DNA of 7,235 nt, taken from Acidobacteriota bacterium. GTDB lineage: Bacteria; Acidobacteriota; Terriglobia; Terriglobales; Acidobacteriaceae. Of the stretch, positions 5,726 through 7,235 are shown piece by piece. The notes under the pieces were generated by a model, which worked only from the letters and a program-made list of their open reading frames with translations, searched no databases and was not told where the DNA came from. The stretch's first letter is position 1, and the number at the start of each line of letters is the position of its first letter. Made by a program: the position numbers and the translations under genes. The stretch is taken from assembly GCA_003225595.1 (NCBI GenBank), contig QIAR01000130.1:1-7235 (forward strand). The letters run 5' to 3'.

Positions 5726-6072
5726 GTGCTGTCGAGGTTGTCGAGGCCATCCTGGCAGCAGGCGGTGTGTTGGCGCTTAATGGGAACCGGATTCACTATC
5801 AGATCCCGGCGCAGGCCGCTGCCTTGTTGGATGAATTACGATGCCACAGAGCCGATGTCCTGCATCTCTTGCGGCAACGTAAGCAGCGGAAGGCTTTCGC
5901 CCATTTGTTGCCGTTCCTGGGAAAGCGTGTTTGGAGTCCGGCCGGGCCTGGAAAGCTGCTGGTGGTTAAAGACTACGTCACCGTTGGCCTTGAGGATGGC
6001 ACAGGATGCGCTGGTACGACCCCACGGCGGTCGTCCCGTATGCCTGAGGGTAATACCCCTCTACCTAGGTAG
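5722..6072 (+). CDS. TubC-like N-terminal domain plus small beta-barrel protein, late frameshift
   Basis: ATG 5722 overlaps the AAA stop (ATGA), with AAGGTGAAG just upstream. Residues about 1-52 (VVEAILAAGGVLALNGNRIH, then AQAAALLDELRCHRADVLHL) resemble the TubC N-terminal docking fold that recurs in small proteins of such elements. Residues about 68-95 (LGKRVWSPAGPGKLLVVKDY, VTVGLEDG) look like a small SH3/KOW-type barrel. As read, the protein has 116 residues and a Pro/Arg-rich end (TTPRRSSRMPEG). Adding one base near 6003 gives instead GTRMRWYDPTAVVPYA and a stop at 6045-6047. That suits the barrel (hydrophobic strand, then a Pro-Tyr end) and gives about 108 residues, so the present C-terminus is probably a frameshift product. 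A role with the replication protein is inferred from coupling only. Confidence 0.72.
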   Translation: MSAVEVVEAILAAGGVLALNGNRIHYQIPAQAAALLDELRCHRADVLHLLRQRKQRKAFAHLLPFLGKRVWSPAGPGKLLVVKDYVTVGLEDGTGCAGTTPRRSSRMPEGNTPLPR

Positions 6073-6080
6073 TGAGAGCT
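6045..6080. other. Short spacer with two palindromes
   Basis: CTACCTAGGTAG (6061-6072) is a perfect 12-bp palindrome. Just before it, GAGGG and CCCTC (6046-6061) can form a small hairpin. There is no T-run, so it is not a standard terminator. GTGAGAG about five bases before ATG 6081 may be the ribosome site of the next gene. Confidence 0.45.
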
Positions 6081-6242
6081 ATGGCTAACAAATGTCAGTT
6101 TCGTAAGAAGGACGGTAAACGAAGGCTAGAAGCCGTGTCGGCCCCCGTTTCGACTGCGGCGTCGCCATGGTCCAAGCGGGAGCAAACAGTCTTGAGCCAG
6201 AGCCCCATCCAACGGGTGTCAGTACATACTGCTCTCCTTTGA
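6081..6242 (+). pseudogene. Truncated start of a KDG-type small cysteine-rich mobile-element protein
   Basis: The first 14 codons, MANKCQFRKKDGKR (6081-6122), match the start of a small protein I remember from similar elements, in which a Cys follows within a few residues of KDG and a C-x-x-H segment comes later, probably binding zinc. Here the sequence after KR becomes the antisense of the quinoprotein gene, so the ORF continues meaninglessly (RLEAVSAPVSTAA) to TGA 6240-6242. It is thus the cut 5' end of a gene that followed the TubC-like gene in the same operon. The later cysteine and histidine are missing. Identity rests on 14 residues. Confidence 0.6.
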
Positions 6243-7235
6243 CGGTGTAGGTTACGGGAATCGACTCGATCGCAGAACCGGTCTGGATGGACCAAACCTT
6301 CTTGCCGCTATCGGCAGCATAGGCTGCAAACTCGCCCGTGCCCTGACCCTGAAAAACCAGATTGCCTGCTGTGGAGAGAATACCGCCGTTAGTCGGGATC
6401 GGTTCTTCCGCAGACCATCGGGTGGATTGGTTTACCGGGTCCCATGCGATCAGCCGTCCCACGGTTGCCTTCATCCATTCTCCGGTTTCAACTGCGGCAT
6501 ACGATTTGGGACGCCGATCTGTGGTTGGAACATACACCAGCCCGGTCCCAGGGTTATAGCTCATGGGCCACCAGTTGTGAACCGTCCATTGCTTTCCGCC
6601 GCCCTGAGATACCGGAAATTCCACGGGGCGGCCGGTCTTGAGATTGTAGGAAGAGGCCCAGGCGACTTTGACCAGGGGCTTTGCCGAGAGCAGCTTGCCC
6701 GTTTTTGCATCCAGCACATAGAAGAAGCCGTTCTTAGGGACGGTCACGGCGACATGCCGCTTTTCGCCGTCAATCATAAGATCGGCCATGAGGATGTGAT
6801 TGTTTTCCGTTTGTAGTCCCGGAGCGCTGGTCTGAAAATGCCACGCGTACTCGCCGGTCGCGGCGTGCACCGCGATGATGCAACCTGCGAATAGCTTGCC
6901 CCCGCTCACCTTGATGGATGACAACTCGCCGTAATCTACGCCTGCGCCAGCTGTACCGAAGATCACAAGGTCGGTCGTTGGGTCATAGGTAATTGCATTC
7001 CAGACATCCCCGCCACCGATCTTCCATGAATCCTTGCCCGACCAAGTTTTCGCAGCCATCTCGAGTGCTTTGGTCTCAAAGCCCTTGCCGGGATCGCCGG
7101 GCACGGTCCAGAACCGCCATACTTCCTTGCCCGTCTCCGCATCGAAGGCCACCAGAGATCCCCGCACTCCGTCGTCGGAACCGTTATAACCTATGAACAC
7201 TTTCCCTTTGGCGACGTGTGGCGCTCCGGTAATTC
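6085..7235 (-). pseudogene. PQQ-dependent alcohol dehydrogenase-like quinoprotein, 5' outside the window, 3' truncated
   Basis: The frame is open from the window edge (ITGAPHVAKGKVFIGYNG) to TAG 6085-6087, about 383 residues. It shows the beta-propeller repeats of quinoprotein dehydrogenases: LVAFDAETGKEVWRFWTVPG, GGGDVWNAITYDP, IIAVHAATGEYAWHFQTS, VPKNGFFYVLDAKTGKL, HNWWPMSYNPGTGLVYVP and AYAADSGKKVWSIQTGSA. Such enzymes oxidise alcohols in the periplasm using PQQ and a metal ion. No C-terminal cytochrome c domain is present. Homology to the family ends at RLLAF (Phe codon 6121-6123); the last 11 residues (VYRPSYETDIC) are read from the mobile element. The usual GDxWDY segment carrying the catalytic Asp appears as APGLQTENNH here. 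No frameshift occurs in the visible part, so truncation looks recent. The true start is beyond 7235. Confidence 0.9.

Noticed and set aside
6046..6072. Rho-independent terminator
   Set aside because: Short hairpins are present, but no T-run follows and the operon continues at 6081.

Overview
The window looks like an accessory island of a soil-type bacterium, most likely Acidobacteriota. This rests on remembered family style: paired tyrosine recombinases with a YxLRHTF active-site box, DnaB-N/AAA replication proteins with a variable tail, a TubC-like small protein, and a PQQ dehydrogenase. No ribosomal or core marker is present, so the taxon is an inference.

Layout, left to right. (1) Positions 1-1004, minus strand: the start of a P27-type phage terminase small subunit (1-144), an unrecognised 54-aa gene (202-366), and the 3' half of a RepA/DnaB-like AAA ATPase gene (363-1004) that has lost its 5' half and carries two frameshifts in six-base homopolymers. 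(2) 1146-2315, plus strand: an intact tyrosine integrase whose last 21 codons run antisense through a tRNA-Lys(UUU) gene (2251-2326, minus). (3) 2359-3488, minus: a second, different tyrosine integrase with one frameshift, preceded by an ATGA-coupled 48-aa gene (3485-3631). That pair has a consensus-like promoter, a perfect 10-bp-arm palindrome over the start site, and almost no 5' UTR. (4) 3652-4018: a divergent control region. (5) 4019-6122, plus: an excisionase-like HTH gene, a DnaB-N/AAA replication gene broken by at least six indels, a TubC-like/small-barrel gene with a late frameshift, and the first 14 codons of a KDG-type small zinc protein. (6) 6121-7235, minus: chromosomal-type PQQ-dependent dehydrogenase, cut off at its 3' end exactly where the small zinc protein is cut off.

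Interpretation. Two related but diverged integrative elements meet at one tRNA-Lys, with both integrase genes pointing at the tRNA. Each has the same plan: integrase toward the tRNA, and replication genes divergent and leading away. In the left element, deletion has joined the integrase control region to the back half of the AAA gene. The right element keeps the whole module, but its genes are decayed and its far end is fused to a quinoprotein gene. The terminase small subunit next to integrase and replication genes, with no other phage gene in view, allows a phage-satellite (PICI-like) reading, although a degraded prophage is equally possible from this window. The least explained signal is in the 3' tails of the two AAA genes. 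Both encode dense, palindromic short DNA repeats (GTAC type on the left, AGCTTTTCA type on the right), which differ between elements and could be cis-acting sites embedded in coding sequence.
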